Source: Paraburkholderia unamae
GTDB taxonomy: Bacteria > Pseudomonadota > Gammaproteobacteria > Burkholderiales > Burkholderiaceae
Length of the DNA: 64,000 bases
Reading direction: 5' to 3'
Assembly: GCF_003268775.1 (NCBI RefSeq)
Contig: NZ_QLSU01000009.1
Location: 62,001 to 126,000 of the forward strand
A model generated the notes under the pieces. It did no database searches. It saw only the letters and a list, made by a program, of their open reading frames with translations, and was not told the origin of the DNA. The translations under genes were made by a program, and so were the position numbers. Shown piece after piece: positions 7,753 to 16,447 of the stretch (its first letter is position 1; each line of letters starts with the position of its first letter).

Positions 7753-8799
7753 TCAGCCGCGGCTCATCGCATGCAACGCCGCGCTGCCCGCCGCCACATT
7801 GAGCGCCCGCGCGGGCGCGACCGCAGCACCCGCTGCCGCCACACCTGCCCCACCCGCCGCCGCACTCGTTGCGCCCACCGCCGCCGCGCCGCCGCCGTCG
7901 CACGCATGCTCGAAGTGCTCGACCGTGTAGTCGACGAAGCTGCGCGTTTTCGCGGGCAGATACTGGCGGCTCGGATAGACGATCGACATGCGGGCGTCCG
8001 GGTCGTCGATCTCGTAGTCGGGCAGCAAGCGCCGCAGCGTGCCGGCGGCGATGTCCTCGGCGACCAGCGTTGCGGGCACGATCGCCACGCCCATTCCCGC
8101 CAGGGCCGCGAGGCGCACCATCAGCATGTTGTTGACCGCGTAGCCGGGCTGCAACGTGACTTGCTGCGCGCGCTCGCCCGCTCGCGCGAACTGCCAGGTC
8201 GCGCTGCGCTCCTCGGGCGGCAGCGCGACCGCCGCGACCTGCGCGAGTTGCCCCGGCGTGTGCGGCTCGCCATGCTCGGCGAGCCACGCGGGGGAGGCGC
8301 AGGGCACGAAGGTGGTGGTGCCGAGCGCGCGCTCCACGAACTCGCCGTTGCGCGCGGGTGAGGCGCCGACGATGCCCACGTCGAAGCCGTCCTCCACGAG
8401 ATCGACGGGACGTTCCGCGAGCGTGAGGCGCACGTTCACGCGCGGGTAGAGGCGCCGGTAGCCGTCGATGAGCGGCGTGAGCGTGGCGAGCGAGAGCGCG
8501 CCCGCGGCAACGACGCGCAGCGTGCCGCTAGGCTCGCTTTCGGTATGCGCCACGGTGCTCTCCAGATGATCGAGTTCTTCGAGCACGCAGCGGCAGCCCT
8601 CCAGATAACGCAGGCCAGCTTCGGTCAGCGAGAGATTGCGCGTGGTGCGATTGATGAGGCGTGTGTTCAGATGCGCTTCGAGCATCGCGACTGACCGGGT
8701 GACGAGCGCATTCGACACGTCGAGTTGCTGGGCCGCGCGACGGAAGCTTTGCGATTCGGCAACCCTGACAAAGACGCGCATGGCGTGTATCTGGTTCAT
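7753..8799 (-). CDS. LysR-family regulator with Ala/Gly-rich C-terminal tail
   Basis: A DNA-binding regulator of 348 aa. The N-terminal helix-turn-helix is clear (MRVFVRVAESQSFRRAAQQL, VTRSVAMLEAHLNTRLINRT) and is followed by a substrate-binding domain (GTLRVVAAGALS, LTLAERPVDLVEDGFDVGIV). It belongs to the CrgA/AaeR-like subgroup by the INRTTRNLSLTEAG motif. Typical members end near residue 300. Here about 45 extra residues of Ala, Gly and Val follow HFEHACDGGG, and the gene abuts an 11-bp tandem array. No neighbour suggests its target. ATG at 8799 fits the family start. Confidence 0.88.
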   Translation of the reverse strand: MNQIHAMRVFVRVAESQSFRRAAQQLDVSNALVTRSVAMLEAHLNTRLINRTTRNLSLTEAGLRYLEGCRCVLEELDHLESTVAHTESEPSGTLRVVAAGALSLATLTPLIDGYRRLYPRVNVRLTLAERPVDLVEDGFDVGIVGASPARNGEFVERALGTTTFVPCASPAWLAEHGEPHTPGQLAQVAAVALPPEERSATWQFARAGERAQQVTLQPGYAVNNMLMVRLAALAGMGVAIVPATLVAEDIAAGTLRRLLPDYEIDDPDARMSIVYPSRQYLPAKTRSFVDYTVEHFEHACDGGGAAAVGATSAAAGGAGVAAAGAAVAPARALNVAAGSAALHAMSRG

Positions 8800-9412
8800 G
8801 GTTTAGCCTCATATGCTCAATGCATGGACCGGCCGGAAGAAACTCCAGGGAAACTGCGCAAAAACGGTGACTGCCTTTCTTTATTCACGAGCGGCGGCAT
8901 TGCGTGGCGCGACGCCTGTTCCAATACCCCTCGTATGAACGATAGCGGTGGTTGAACAAAAATCATATTGACAGTCCGTGGGAATTACAATATCTATCTC
9001 AACAAGCAGCAGCGTTTCGCGGTTGTAAAAGATTCAGTACTCATCTGGCATGGGAATTGAATGACGAATGCGTTACGTGCTGTCGCACCTTTCAAATGTG
9101 CGTGTGTTACGGATAGCGGTTTTCCCGATTCAATGCAAGCTCGCGAGGGATCGATGTCTGACACGCCTGCCAAGATTTGTAACCGTTTTGTCCATGTTTT
9201 CAGTGAGTTGCAAGCGGTCCGTGACCGGAAATTCACTGCAATGGCGAATGCCGGAAATTAGCACGCGTCCTGATTTTATTGCTATGCGAAAGAACTGTTG
9301 CGCATAGAAGCAATAAACACGTGCCGGGCGTGCGCATGTTCTTTTATGCGCATTCAGCGCCAATTTCGAAGCTGCTTTCGGGCTAACTAAAACGTAAATT
9401 CGCAGACCAGAC
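8800..9412. other. 613-bp intergenic region upstream of aspT, relatively AT-rich
   Basis: This is a divergent spacer between the LysR gene and the aspartate locus. The stretch from about 8950 to 9412 is visibly poorer in G+C than the flanks. A TTGACA at 8968-8973 is followed after 17 bp by TATCTA, a possible weak promoter far from the gene. A bulged stem-loop lies at 9276-9316. Short open frames here (for example 9061-9261) show no family features. Confidence 0.5.
9276..9316 (+). promoter_or_regulatory. Bulged stem-loop in the aspT leader
   Basis: Bases 9276-9288 pair with 9301-9307 plus 9311-9316, giving 13 bp interrupted by a 3-nt bulge, around a 12-nt loop. It lies 97 nt before the first aspT start. 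It has no T run, so it may be a leader structure or operator rather than a terminator. Function is inferred only. Confidence 0.45.
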
Positions 9413-11095
9413 ATGATCGTCGAATTGCTGAAGTCCCAACCCGAGATTGCCCTGTTCATCAGCCTTGCGCTTGGTTATTTGATTGGCTCGATCCGCTTTG
9501 GGCCAATATCGCTCGGGGGCGTGTGCGGCACGCTGATCGTCGCGCTCGTGCTCGGGCAAACCGGCGCGCGCATCGCGCCGGACCTGAAGAATATCGCCTT
9601 CGCGCTCTTCATCTTCGCGCTCGGCTTCACGGGCGGCCCGCAGTTCTTCGCGAACGTCGGGCGCGGCTGGCGCTATGGAATCCTGTCTATTATCGAAATC
9701 GTCTCGGTCATGACGCTCATCATGATCGCCGTCGTCACGATGAAGCTCGACGCGGGCACCGCGGCGGGTCTGCTCGCGGGCGCGGCCACGGAGTCGGCCG
9801 TGATCGGCACGGCTTCCGAGGCGATCGCCAAGCTCGGCCTGAGCGAGGCCCAGGTGAGCACGTTGCAGGCGCACGTCGTGACCGCCTATAGCGTGAGTTA
9901 CCTCTTTGGCCTCATCACCATCGTGCTGTTCACAAGCCAGGTCGCGCCGCTCATCCTGCGCGTGAATCTGCGCGAGGAGGCCGCGCGCCTGTATCGCAAG
10001 CTCGGCGGCGACGGCGCGCTCGACGAAGGGCAGCGGCTCGCGCTGCCCCCGCTCGTGGGGCGCGCGTTCCTGGCGGGGCCTGCGGCGGGCACGGCCGTCG
10101 CCGCGTTCGAAGCGCGCTTCGGCAACAACATCACGATCGAGCGGGTGCTGCGCGCGGGCCGCCAGATCGAGGCCGACGCGCAGTTCGTGCTGCAACCGGG
10201 CGACACCGTGTTCATCGCCGGGCGCCGCGAGCCGATGGTCGAGGCCGCGGGCGCGCTGGGCGAAGAGGTGTCGGGCGAGGGCTTCACCAATCTGCTCGCG
10301 CAGCGCGTGGACGTGATGGTCACGCGGCGCGACGTCAACGGCCTCACGCTCGCGCAGATGCGCGAGCGCGCGGCGCCCGAAGCCGGGCGCGGCATTTACG
10401 TGGGCGCGATCACGCGGCTCGACACCACGGTGCCCGCGCTGCCCGGCACGGTCGTGCATCGCGGCGACGTGCTCACGCTGCTCGGCGCGCCCTCGGATGT
10501 GGCGCGCGGGGCGAAGCGCCTCGGCTACGTGATCCAGCAGACCCAGAAAACCGACTTCGTCTATCTCGGCCTCGGCGTGCTGCTCGGCATGCTGATCGGC
10601 CGCTTCAGCCTGAACGTGGGCGGCGTCTCGCTGGTGCTCGGCACGGGCGGCGGGTGCCTCCTCACCGGGCTCCTGTTCGGCTGGGCGCGCTCGCATTTTC
10701 CGGTGGTCGGCTCGCTGCCTTCGGCGGCCGCGCAGGTGCTCAAGGACTTCGGACTCGCGACCTTCATCGCGGCCGTGGGGCTTTCGGCCGGTCCCGACGC
10801 CATCAAGCTCGTGCGCGAGTACGGCCTCGCGCTGCCCGCAGCCGGCATTCTGATGGTGCTGATTCCCGGGCTCCTTTCACTCTGGATCGGGCACATGTTT
10901 CTCAAGCTCGAAGCGCCGATGCTGCTCGGCGCGATTGCAGGCCAGCAGTGCAGCACGCCGGCGATCAGTGCGCTCGTCGGCGTTACGGGCAACTCGACTC
11001 CGGTGATCGGCTACACGATCACCTATGCGTTGTCGAACATCCTCTTGCCGCTCATGGGGCCCGTCGTGGTCGGGCTCGCGGCGAAGTTTGGCTGA
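9413..11095 (+). CDS. aspT: Aspartate:alanine antiporter, first copy
   Basis: An inner-membrane exchanger swapping external L-aspartate for internal L-alanine, 560 aa, the usual AspT length. N- and C-terminal hydrophobic bundles (about residues 10-180 and 385-560) flank a large cytoplasmic region with two TrkA-C (RCK-C) like domains (about 200-370: ITIERVLRAGRQIEADAQ, QPGDTVFIAGRR, HRGDVLTLLGAP). Conserved glycine boxes are GGVCGTLIVALVLGQTG and LGTGGGCLLTGLLFGW. It is the first of three co-directional genes; a paralogue follows after 92 bp and aspartate 4-decarboxylase after that. Together they would import Asp, decarboxylate it and export Ala, consuming a proton. Confidence 0.92.
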   Translation: MIVELLKSQPEIALFISLALGYLIGSIRFGPISLGGVCGTLIVALVLGQTGARIAPDLKNIAFALFIFALGFTGGPQFFANVGRGWRYGILSIIEIVSVMTLIMIAVVTMKLDAGTAAGLLAGAATESAVIGTASEAIAKLGLSEAQVSTLQAHVVTAYSVSYLFGLITIVLFTSQVAPLILRVNLREEAARLYRKLGGDGALDEGQRLALPPLVGRAFLAGPAAGTAVAAFEARFGNNITIERVLRAGRQIEADAQFVLQPGDTVFIAGRREPMVEAAGALGEEVSGEGFTNLLAQRVDVMVTRRDVNGLTLAQMRERAAPEAGRGIYVGAITRLDTTVPALPGTVVHRGDVLTLLGAPSDVARGAKRLGYVIQQTQKTDFVYLGLGVLLGMLIGRFSLNVGGVSLVLGTGGGCLLTGLLFGWARSHFPVVGSLPSAAAQVLKDFGLATFIAAVGLSAGPDAIKLVREYGLALPAAGILMVLIPGLLSLWIGHMFLKLEAPMLLGAIAGQQCSTPAISALVGVTGNSTPVIGYTITYALSNILLPLMGPVVVGLAAKFG

Positions 11096-11187
11096 GATCG
11101 GCCGGCGGTTCGGGCCTCGCGCCGCAAGGCGTCGCGCGAGCCGGTCATCCTCATCTGCAACGGGCGGTTCTTTCCCAAAGCGAGGGC

Positions 11188-12876
11188 ATGATGGAATGGC
11201 TACATGACATCTTTCACAAATCTCCGGAAATCGCGCTATTTTTATCACTGGCGATCGGCTACTGGATCGGCCAGATCAACTTCGGCAAGTTCCAGTTAGG
11301 CGGGGTGGGCGGCTCGCTGCTCGCCGCCGTCGTCGTGAGCCAGGTGGGCGTCACGGTCGACAACGGCGTGAAGGCGGTGATGTTCGCCGTGTTCATCTAC
11401 GCGGTGGGCTACGACTCCGGCCCGGGCTTTTTCAACTCGCTCAACCGCAAGACGCTGCGCGAGATCGCCATGGCCGTGTTCATGGCGCTCGCGGGCCTCG
11501 CGACCGTGCTCGTCTGCGCGAAGCTCTTTCACCTCAACAAGGGCCTCGCCGCCGGTCTCGCCGCGGGCGGCATGACGCAGTCGGCCATCATCGGCACGGC
11601 CGGCGACGCGATTGCGCGCCTGGGCCTGCCGCCCGACCAGGTGAAGGCCATGCAGGCCGACGTCGCGATCGGCTACGCCGTGACCTACGTGTTCGGCTCG
11701 CTCGGCGCCATCATCGTCTGCGTGAACATCCTGCCGAAGTTCATGGGCCGCAGCCTCAAGGACGCCTCCGCCGACGCCGAGCGCGAAATGTCGGGTGGCA
11801 GCGCCGCCTCGGGGCCGGGGCAGATCACCGCGCTGCCCGAGCTGTTCGGCCGCGTGTTCCGCGTCGAAGCGGCGGCAGGCAAAACCGTCAAGCAGATCGA
11901 ACTGGCCGAGCAGGACTTCGTTGCGGTCGAGAAGATCCGCCGCGCGGGCAAGCTGCTCGACGCCACGCCCGACTTCGTGCTGAGCCGCGACGACCTCGTG
12001 CTCGTCGTGGGCCGCCGCGAGCAGATGGTCGAAGTGGGCGCGCTGATCGGGCCGGAAGTGCCGGACTCGGGCGGCATGAGCCTCGTCATGCAAACGCGCC
12101 AGCTCGTCTTCACGAAGAAGGGCATGAACCACACCACGATTGCCGAAGTGCGCAAGAACGTGGACCGCGATCTACGCCACGGCGTGTACATCGAGAAGAT
12201 CGAGCGTGTGGGCCAGCCTGTGCCGCTGCTGGCGGAAACGAAGCTCGAACACGGCGACGTCGTGACGATCTACGGCACCGCCACCGACACCAAGCGCGCG
12301 GTACAGGCGGCCGGCTACGAGCTGGCCTATAGCAACAAGACCGACTTCATCTACATGGGCGTCGGCCTCGTGCTCGGGCTCTTGATCGGTCTCCTGGTCG
12401 TGAACGTGGCGGGCATTCCGCTCACGCTCGGCTCGGGCGGCGGCTGCCTGCTTGCGGGTCTCGTGTTCGGCTGGATGCGCGGCAAGCACCCGATGTACGG
12501 CGTGATGCCCCCGGCGGCTTCGCAGTTGCTCAAGGACTTCGGGCTCGCCGCGTTCGTCGCGGTGGTGGGCTTGAACTCGGGCCTCCAGGCGGTCGTGACG
12601 ATCAAGCAGAGCGGGGTCACGATCTTCCTGCTGGGCGTGGTCGTGACGATCGTGCCGCTCATCCTCACGATGCTGTTCGGCCGTTACGTGCTCAAGTACA
12701 ACAACGCGGCCATTCTGGCGGGCGCGCTGTCCGGCTCGCGCAGTGCGAACCCCGCCTTCGGCGGCATTCTCGACAAGGCGGAAAGCGCGGTGCCCACCGT
12801 GCCGTTCGCCATTACCTACGCGATCGCCAACGTGCTGCTCACGCTGCTCGGGCCGCTCGTGGTCGGTCTTGCATGA
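11188..12876 (+). CDS. aspT: Aspartate:alanine antiporter, second copy
   Basis: A 562-aa paralogue of the preceding gene with the same architecture: MMEWLHDIFHKSPEIALFLS start, glycine boxes GGVGGSLLAAVVVSQVG and LGSGGGCLLAGLVFGW, and two central TrkA-C like domains (VEKIRRAGKLLDATPDFV, EHGDVVTIYGTATDTK). The start is the first of two adjacent ATGs; GAGGG lies just upstream. A longer upstream extension of this frame is a shadow of the first antiporter. Two diverged copies may form a heteromer or differ in substrate. That point is inference. Confidence 0.9.
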   Translation: MMEWLHDIFHKSPEIALFLSLAIGYWIGQINFGKFQLGGVGGSLLAAVVVSQVGVTVDNGVKAVMFAVFIYAVGYDSGPGFFNSLNRKTLREIAMAVFMALAGLATVLVCAKLFHLNKGLAAGLAAGGMTQSAIIGTAGDAIARLGLPPDQVKAMQADVAIGYAVTYVFGSLGAIIVCVNILPKFMGRSLKDASADAEREMSGGSAASGPGQITALPELFGRVFRVEAAAGKTVKQIELAEQDFVAVEKIRRAGKLLDATPDFVLSRDDLVLVVGRREQMVEVGALIGPEVPDSGGMSLVMQTRQLVFTKKGMNHTTIAEVRKNVDRDLRHGVYIEKIERVGQPVPLLAETKLEHGDVVTIYGTATDTKRAVQAAGYELAYSNKTDFIYMGVGLVLGLLIGLLVVNVAGIPLTLGSGGGCLLAGLVFGWMRGKHPMYGVMPPAASQLLKDFGLAAFVAVVGLNSGLQAVVTIKQSGVTIFLLGVVVTIVPLILTMLFGRYVLKYNNAAILAGALSGSRSANPAFGGILDKAESAVPTVPFAITYAIANVLLTLLGPLVVGLA

Positions 12877-13011
12877 CATGAAGTCGATGCGGGCCGCGCG
12901 TGTGCGGGCGGTCCGCTTTCCTGATCTGTCGAAACCGCGGGCCGGTGCGCGCGAGCGCAAACGCGCAGGAAGGGTGCACGGCACGCGTCACGTCTACCAA
13001 TGGAGAACACC

Positions 13012-14673
13012 ATGGCAACGAAAGCTAAAGACAGCGGCGCAAAGCAGAAGTCCGGCCTCGACGCACTGAGCCCGTTCGAACTCAAGGACGAGCTGATCAA
13101 GGCGGCCGGCGGCGGCGCGGCCGCGCGCCCCGCCAATCTCGCGATGCTCAACGCGGGCCGCGGCAACCCCAACTTCCTTGCCACCATTCCGCGCCACGGC
13201 TTCTGGCAACTGGGCCTGTTCGCCATGCGCGAATCGGAGCGCTCGTTCGCCTACATGCCCGAAGGCGTGGGCGGCTTTCCGCAGCGCGAAGGTATCGTCG
13301 AGCGCTTCGACCTGTTCGTGCGCGAGAACAAGGGCCAGCCCGGCATCAAGTTCCTCGCGGGCGCGGTGTCGTACGTGCGCGACCAGCTCGGCCTTTCGGC
13401 GGGCGACTTCCTCTATGAGATGTGCGAAGGCATCCTCGCCTGCAACTACCCGGTGCCGGACCGCATGCTCAAGCTTTCGGAGATCATCGTCGGCCAGTAC
13501 CTGCGCCGCGAGATGATCGGCAAGCATCCGTTCGTGGGCGAGTTCGACGTGTTCGCGGTGGAAGGCGGCACGGCGGCCATGACGTACATCTTCAACACGA
13601 TGCGCGAGAACTTCCTCATCAAGCCGGGCGACACCATCGCGCTCGGCATGCCGATCTTCACGCCCTACATCGAGATTCCCGAGCTCAATGACTATCAGCT
13701 CAACGTGGTGCATCTCGACGCCACCGTGGAGAACAACTGGCAGTATTCGAAGAAGGAGCTCGACAAGCTGCGCGACCCGAAGGTCAAGGCGTTCTTCCTC
13801 GTGAACCCGAGCAACCCGCCTTCGGTGAAGATCGACGACGCGAGCCTCGAATACATCGCCGATATCGTGAAGGAGCGTCCGGACCTCATCATCCTGACCG
13901 ACGACGTGTACGGCACCTTCGCCGACAACTTCGTCTCGCTCTTCGCGCTCGCGCCGAAGAACACGATTCTCGTGTACTCCTACTCAAAGTACTTCGGCGC
14001 GACGGGTTGGCGTCTGGGCGCGATCGCAACGCACCGCGACAACGTGCTCGACCATACGCTCGCCAAGCTCCCGAAAGACGAGAAGAAGGAACTGCACAAG
14101 CGCTACGAGTCGATCACCACCGAGCCGGACAAGCTCAAGTTCATCGACCGTCTCGTGGCCGACAGCCGCACCGTGGCGCTCAATCACACGGCGGGCCTCT
14201 CCACGCCGCAGCAGGTGCAGATGGTGCTGTTCTCGCTGTTCTCGCTCATGGACACGCCGGACGCGTACAAGAACGCGCTGAAGCGCCTGATCCGCAACCG
14301 CAAGCGCGCGCTCTTCGAGGAAATGGGCGTGCCGTATGCCGAGGGCGATCCGAATCAGGTGGACTACTACACGATTCTCGACATGGAATACATGGGCGAG
14401 AAGCGCTTCGGGCGCGACTTCGTCGACTGGCTGCTCAAGCAGGTGAAGCCCAACGAACTGCTGTTCCGCCTTGCGGCCGAGGCGCGCGTGGTGCTGCTGC
14501 CGGGCAAGGGCTTCGGCACGCCGCATCCGTCGGGGCGTGTGTCGCTCGCCAACCTCAACGAGTCCGACTACCGCAAGATCGGCCGCGCGGTGCGCAAGCT
14601 CACCGAGGAATATGTGGAGCGCTACAACGAGGCAACCGGCAAGAAGCTCGATCCGACTGCCGTGAAGAAGTAG
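13012..14673 (+). CDS. aspD: Aspartate 4-decarboxylase (bifunctional aspartate aminotransferase/beta-decarboxylase)
   Basis: A PLP enzyme of aminotransferase fold type I that converts L-aspartate to L-alanine and CO2 in the cytoplasm. The family landmarks are ANLAMLNAGRGNPNFLATIP near the N-terminus, FAVEGGTAAMTYIF, FFLVNPSNPPSVKI, LILTDDVYGTFAD and VYSYSKYFGATGWRLG, in which Lys326 should hold PLP. Length (553 aa) matches the dodecameric Asd/AspD family. ATG at 13012 has GGAG at 13002-13005; the alternative ATG at 13000 lacks one. Position after two aspT genes strongly supports the assignment. A terminator follows. Confidence 0.95.
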   Translation: MATKAKDSGAKQKSGLDALSPFELKDELIKAAGGGAAARPANLAMLNAGRGNPNFLATIPRHGFWQLGLFAMRESERSFAYMPEGVGGFPQREGIVERFDLFVRENKGQPGIKFLAGAVSYVRDQLGLSAGDFLYEMCEGILACNYPVPDRMLKLSEIIVGQYLRREMIGKHPFVGEFDVFAVEGGTAAMTYIFNTMRENFLIKPGDTIALGMPIFTPYIEIPELNDYQLNVVHLDATVENNWQYSKKELDKLRDPKVKAFFLVNPSNPPSVKIDDASLEYIADIVKERPDLIILTDDVYGTFADNFVSLFALAPKNTILVYSYSKYFGATGWRLGAIATHRDNVLDHTLAKLPKDEKKELHKRYESITTEPDKLKFIDRLVADSRTVALNHTAGLSTPQQVQMVLFSLFSLMDTPDAYKNALKRLIRNRKRALFEEMGVPYAEGDPNQVDYYTILDMEYMGEKRFGRDFVDWLLKQVKPNELLFRLAAEARVVLLPGKGFGTPHPSGRVSLANLNESDYRKIGRAVRKLTEEYVERYNEATGKKLDPTAVKK

Positions 14674-14726
14674 GGAAGGGAAGCGGCGGCGGCTCGTGGG
14701 GCCGCCGCCGTGGGTGAGGCTTCGGA

Positions 14727-14762
14727 CCGCATCGGGCGCTGTGCGCCGGATGCGGTTTTTTT
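14727..14762 (+). terminator. Terminator of the aspT-aspT-aspD unit
   Basis: Bases 14727-14739 pair with 14743-14755 (13 bp, one mismatch, 3-nt loop) and are followed by seven T. A second GC-rich hairpin lies just before it (about 14683-14711). The T tract overlaps the stop codon of the convergent MFS gene. Confidence 0.9.
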
Positions 14763-15972
14763 ATTCGGCCTTCGTTTCCTGGGCGCTGCGCACGCTCTTG
14801 CGATGGAGCGAAACCGAAAGTGCCACGGCGGCCGCCGCCGCGATCGCAGCGAACAGAAACACCGAGCCATAGCCGAACAGGTTCGCGACATAGCCCGCGA
14901 GCGGGCCGGTGATGCCGAGCGAGAGATCGAGGAACACCGAGTACGCCGAGAGCGCCGCGCCGCGGCTCGCGGGCGGCACGAGCCCGACCGCCTCGACGCC
15001 GAGCGCCGGGAACACGAGCGCGAAGCCGAAGCCCGTGAGCGCCGCGCCCGCGAGCGCGATCTGCGGCGTGGGCGCGAGCCACAGCAGCAAGAGGCCCGCG
15101 CATTCGAACGAGAACGAGGCGATGGCGACGCGAAAGCCGCCGAAGCGCTTGATGGTGTTGGCGAACAACAGGCGCGCGCCGATGAACATCAGGCCGAACA
15201 CGGTGAGCGTGAAGGCCGCGTTGGGCCAGTGGCGCGCCGCGTAGAACAGCGTGATGAAGGTGGCGATCGAGCCGAAGCCCGCCGAGCCGAGCGCGAGGCC
15301 GATGCCGTGCGGGAGCACGCGCGTAAACACGCTGCGGTACGACATGCGCTCGCCGTGCACGATGGGCACCGGTGCGATCGGGCGTGCGAGCCAGAAACCG
15401 AGCGCGGCCATGGCGATGACCGAAATGCCGAGCATCCAGAAGCCGAGGTAATGCGCCATCTCCACGCCGAGCGGCGCGCCGATCGCGAGCGCGCCATAGG
15501 TGGCGATGCCGTTCCACGAGATCACCTTGGCGTTGTGGGCCGTGCCCACGCGGCCTATGCCCCAGAGAATCGCGCCCGTGCCGCACAGGCTTTCGCCGCA
15601 GCCGAGCAGCAGGCGGCTCACCACGATCAGCGTGAGCGAGAGGCCAGGCCAGTGATCGACGAGTGTGCCGAGCAGCAGGAGCACGCCGCTCGCGCCGCAG
15701 ATCGTCAGGCCGATCGTCACCGTTTTTTTGGGGCCGAGCGTGTCCGCCGAGCGGCCCGCGAGTGCGCGCGAGCAGAGCGTGGCGATGTACTGCACGCTGA
15801 TCGCCGCACCTGCCACCACGGTGCTGAAACCGAGGTCGTTATGCACGTAGCCCGGCAGCACGGCGAGCGGAATGCCGATCGTCAGATAACAGAGGAAGGT
15901 GAAAAAGACGACCGGAATGATCTGCAAGGTCGTCGATGCGGCGTTGCGCCTGGGCGCCAAATCTGCGGACAT
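14761..15972 (-). CDS. MFS transporter, YhhS/YfcJ-like
   Basis: A 403-aa permease with 12 predicted segments. The opening FFTFLCYLTIGIPLAVLPGYV and VQYIATLCSRALAGRSADTL are diagnostic of the YhhS/YfcJ group, as is LLLGCGESLCGTGAILWGIG. ATG at 15972 gives the family-like N-terminus; the upstream ATG at 16017 would add 15 residues. Substrate is unknown. It is divergent from xdhABC across a 475-bp spacer and its stop lies in the aspD terminator. Confidence 0.85.
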   Translation of the reverse strand: MSADLAPRRNAASTTLQIIPVVFFTFLCYLTIGIPLAVLPGYVHNDLGFSTVVAGAAISVQYIATLCSRALAGRSADTLGPKKTVTIGLTICGASGVLLLLGTLVDHWPGLSLTLIVVSRLLLGCGESLCGTGAILWGIGRVGTAHNAKVISWNGIATYGALAIGAPLGVEMAHYLGFWMLGISVIAMAALGFWLARPIAPVPIVHGERMSYRSVFTRVLPHGIGLALGSAGFGSIATFITLFYAARHWPNAAFTLTVFGLMFIGARLLFANTIKRFGGFRVAIASFSFECAGLLLLWLAPTPQIALAGAALTGFGFALVFPALGVEAVGLVPPASRGAALSAYSVFLDLSLGITGPLAGYVANLFGYGSVFLFAAIAAAAAVALSVSLHRKSVRSAQETKAE

Positions 15973-16447
15973 GGGGAAAACGCGGATGGATAACGGCGGG
16001 AAAGGCGTGATTGTCACATGGAACCGGTTTTTATGCAGAAATTGAAAAGCTGTTCCGGCCGGCGGAACACGCGTTTTTCGCGGATTTGGCGGGCTTTGCG
16101 ACCCATTCGAGGCGTCCTGGAGATGCGGCGCTATTGCGCGATGTTGGCGCTTTTTCGCGCGAATGGCGCCTTTCGATCCGACCGTTCGTGCGGCGCCTGG
16201 CCATTTCCGGCAGGTAAATCGTCAGATGGTAATGTCCGTTTTACGATAATCGAGAAGAAATTAACGCAATCCAGTCGCTTCAACATAAGCGTGCGGCCGC
16301 CGCAACACGTCGATTTATCGATTCAACGATATATCCCCCATGCTCCTGTAGCTATGGGTTGCCAATATTGGCAGTGATAATTTTCGAACCGTCCACTCGA
16401 GCGGCATACGCCTTTTGCGAGCCGCAGCCAACGACGAGCCTGAAATC
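15973..16447. other. 475-bp divergent spacer upstream of xdhABC
   Basis: No convincing gene is seen; short frames at 16011-16377 have no family features. The stretch 16225-16385 is comparatively AT-rich and contains a perfect 14-bp palindrome at 16360-16373, the best candidate control region for xdhABC. Confidence 0.5.
16360..16373. promoter_or_regulatory. 14-bp perfect palindrome, candidate operator of xdhABC
   Basis: The sequence tgccaatattggca reads the same on both strands and ends 74 bp before the xdhA start. A GATAAT hexamer follows at 16376. It fits a dimeric regulator site; a LysR gene is convergent with the xdh operon. The binding protein is not known. Confidence 0.45.

Noticed and set aside
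8968..8996. TTGACA-17-TATCTA as promoter of the aspT unit
   Set aside because: The -10 is poor and the site is more than 400 bp from the gene; kept only as a note in the spacer entry.
10654..11187. N-terminal extension of the second AspT
   Set aside because: The upstream part is an alternative frame of the first aspT; family length, the ATG at 11188 and GAGGG fix the start.
14710..15993. Plus-strand frame of 427 codons
   Set aside because: It is antisense to the YhhS-like MFS gene with low-complexity Arg/Glu/Ala content.
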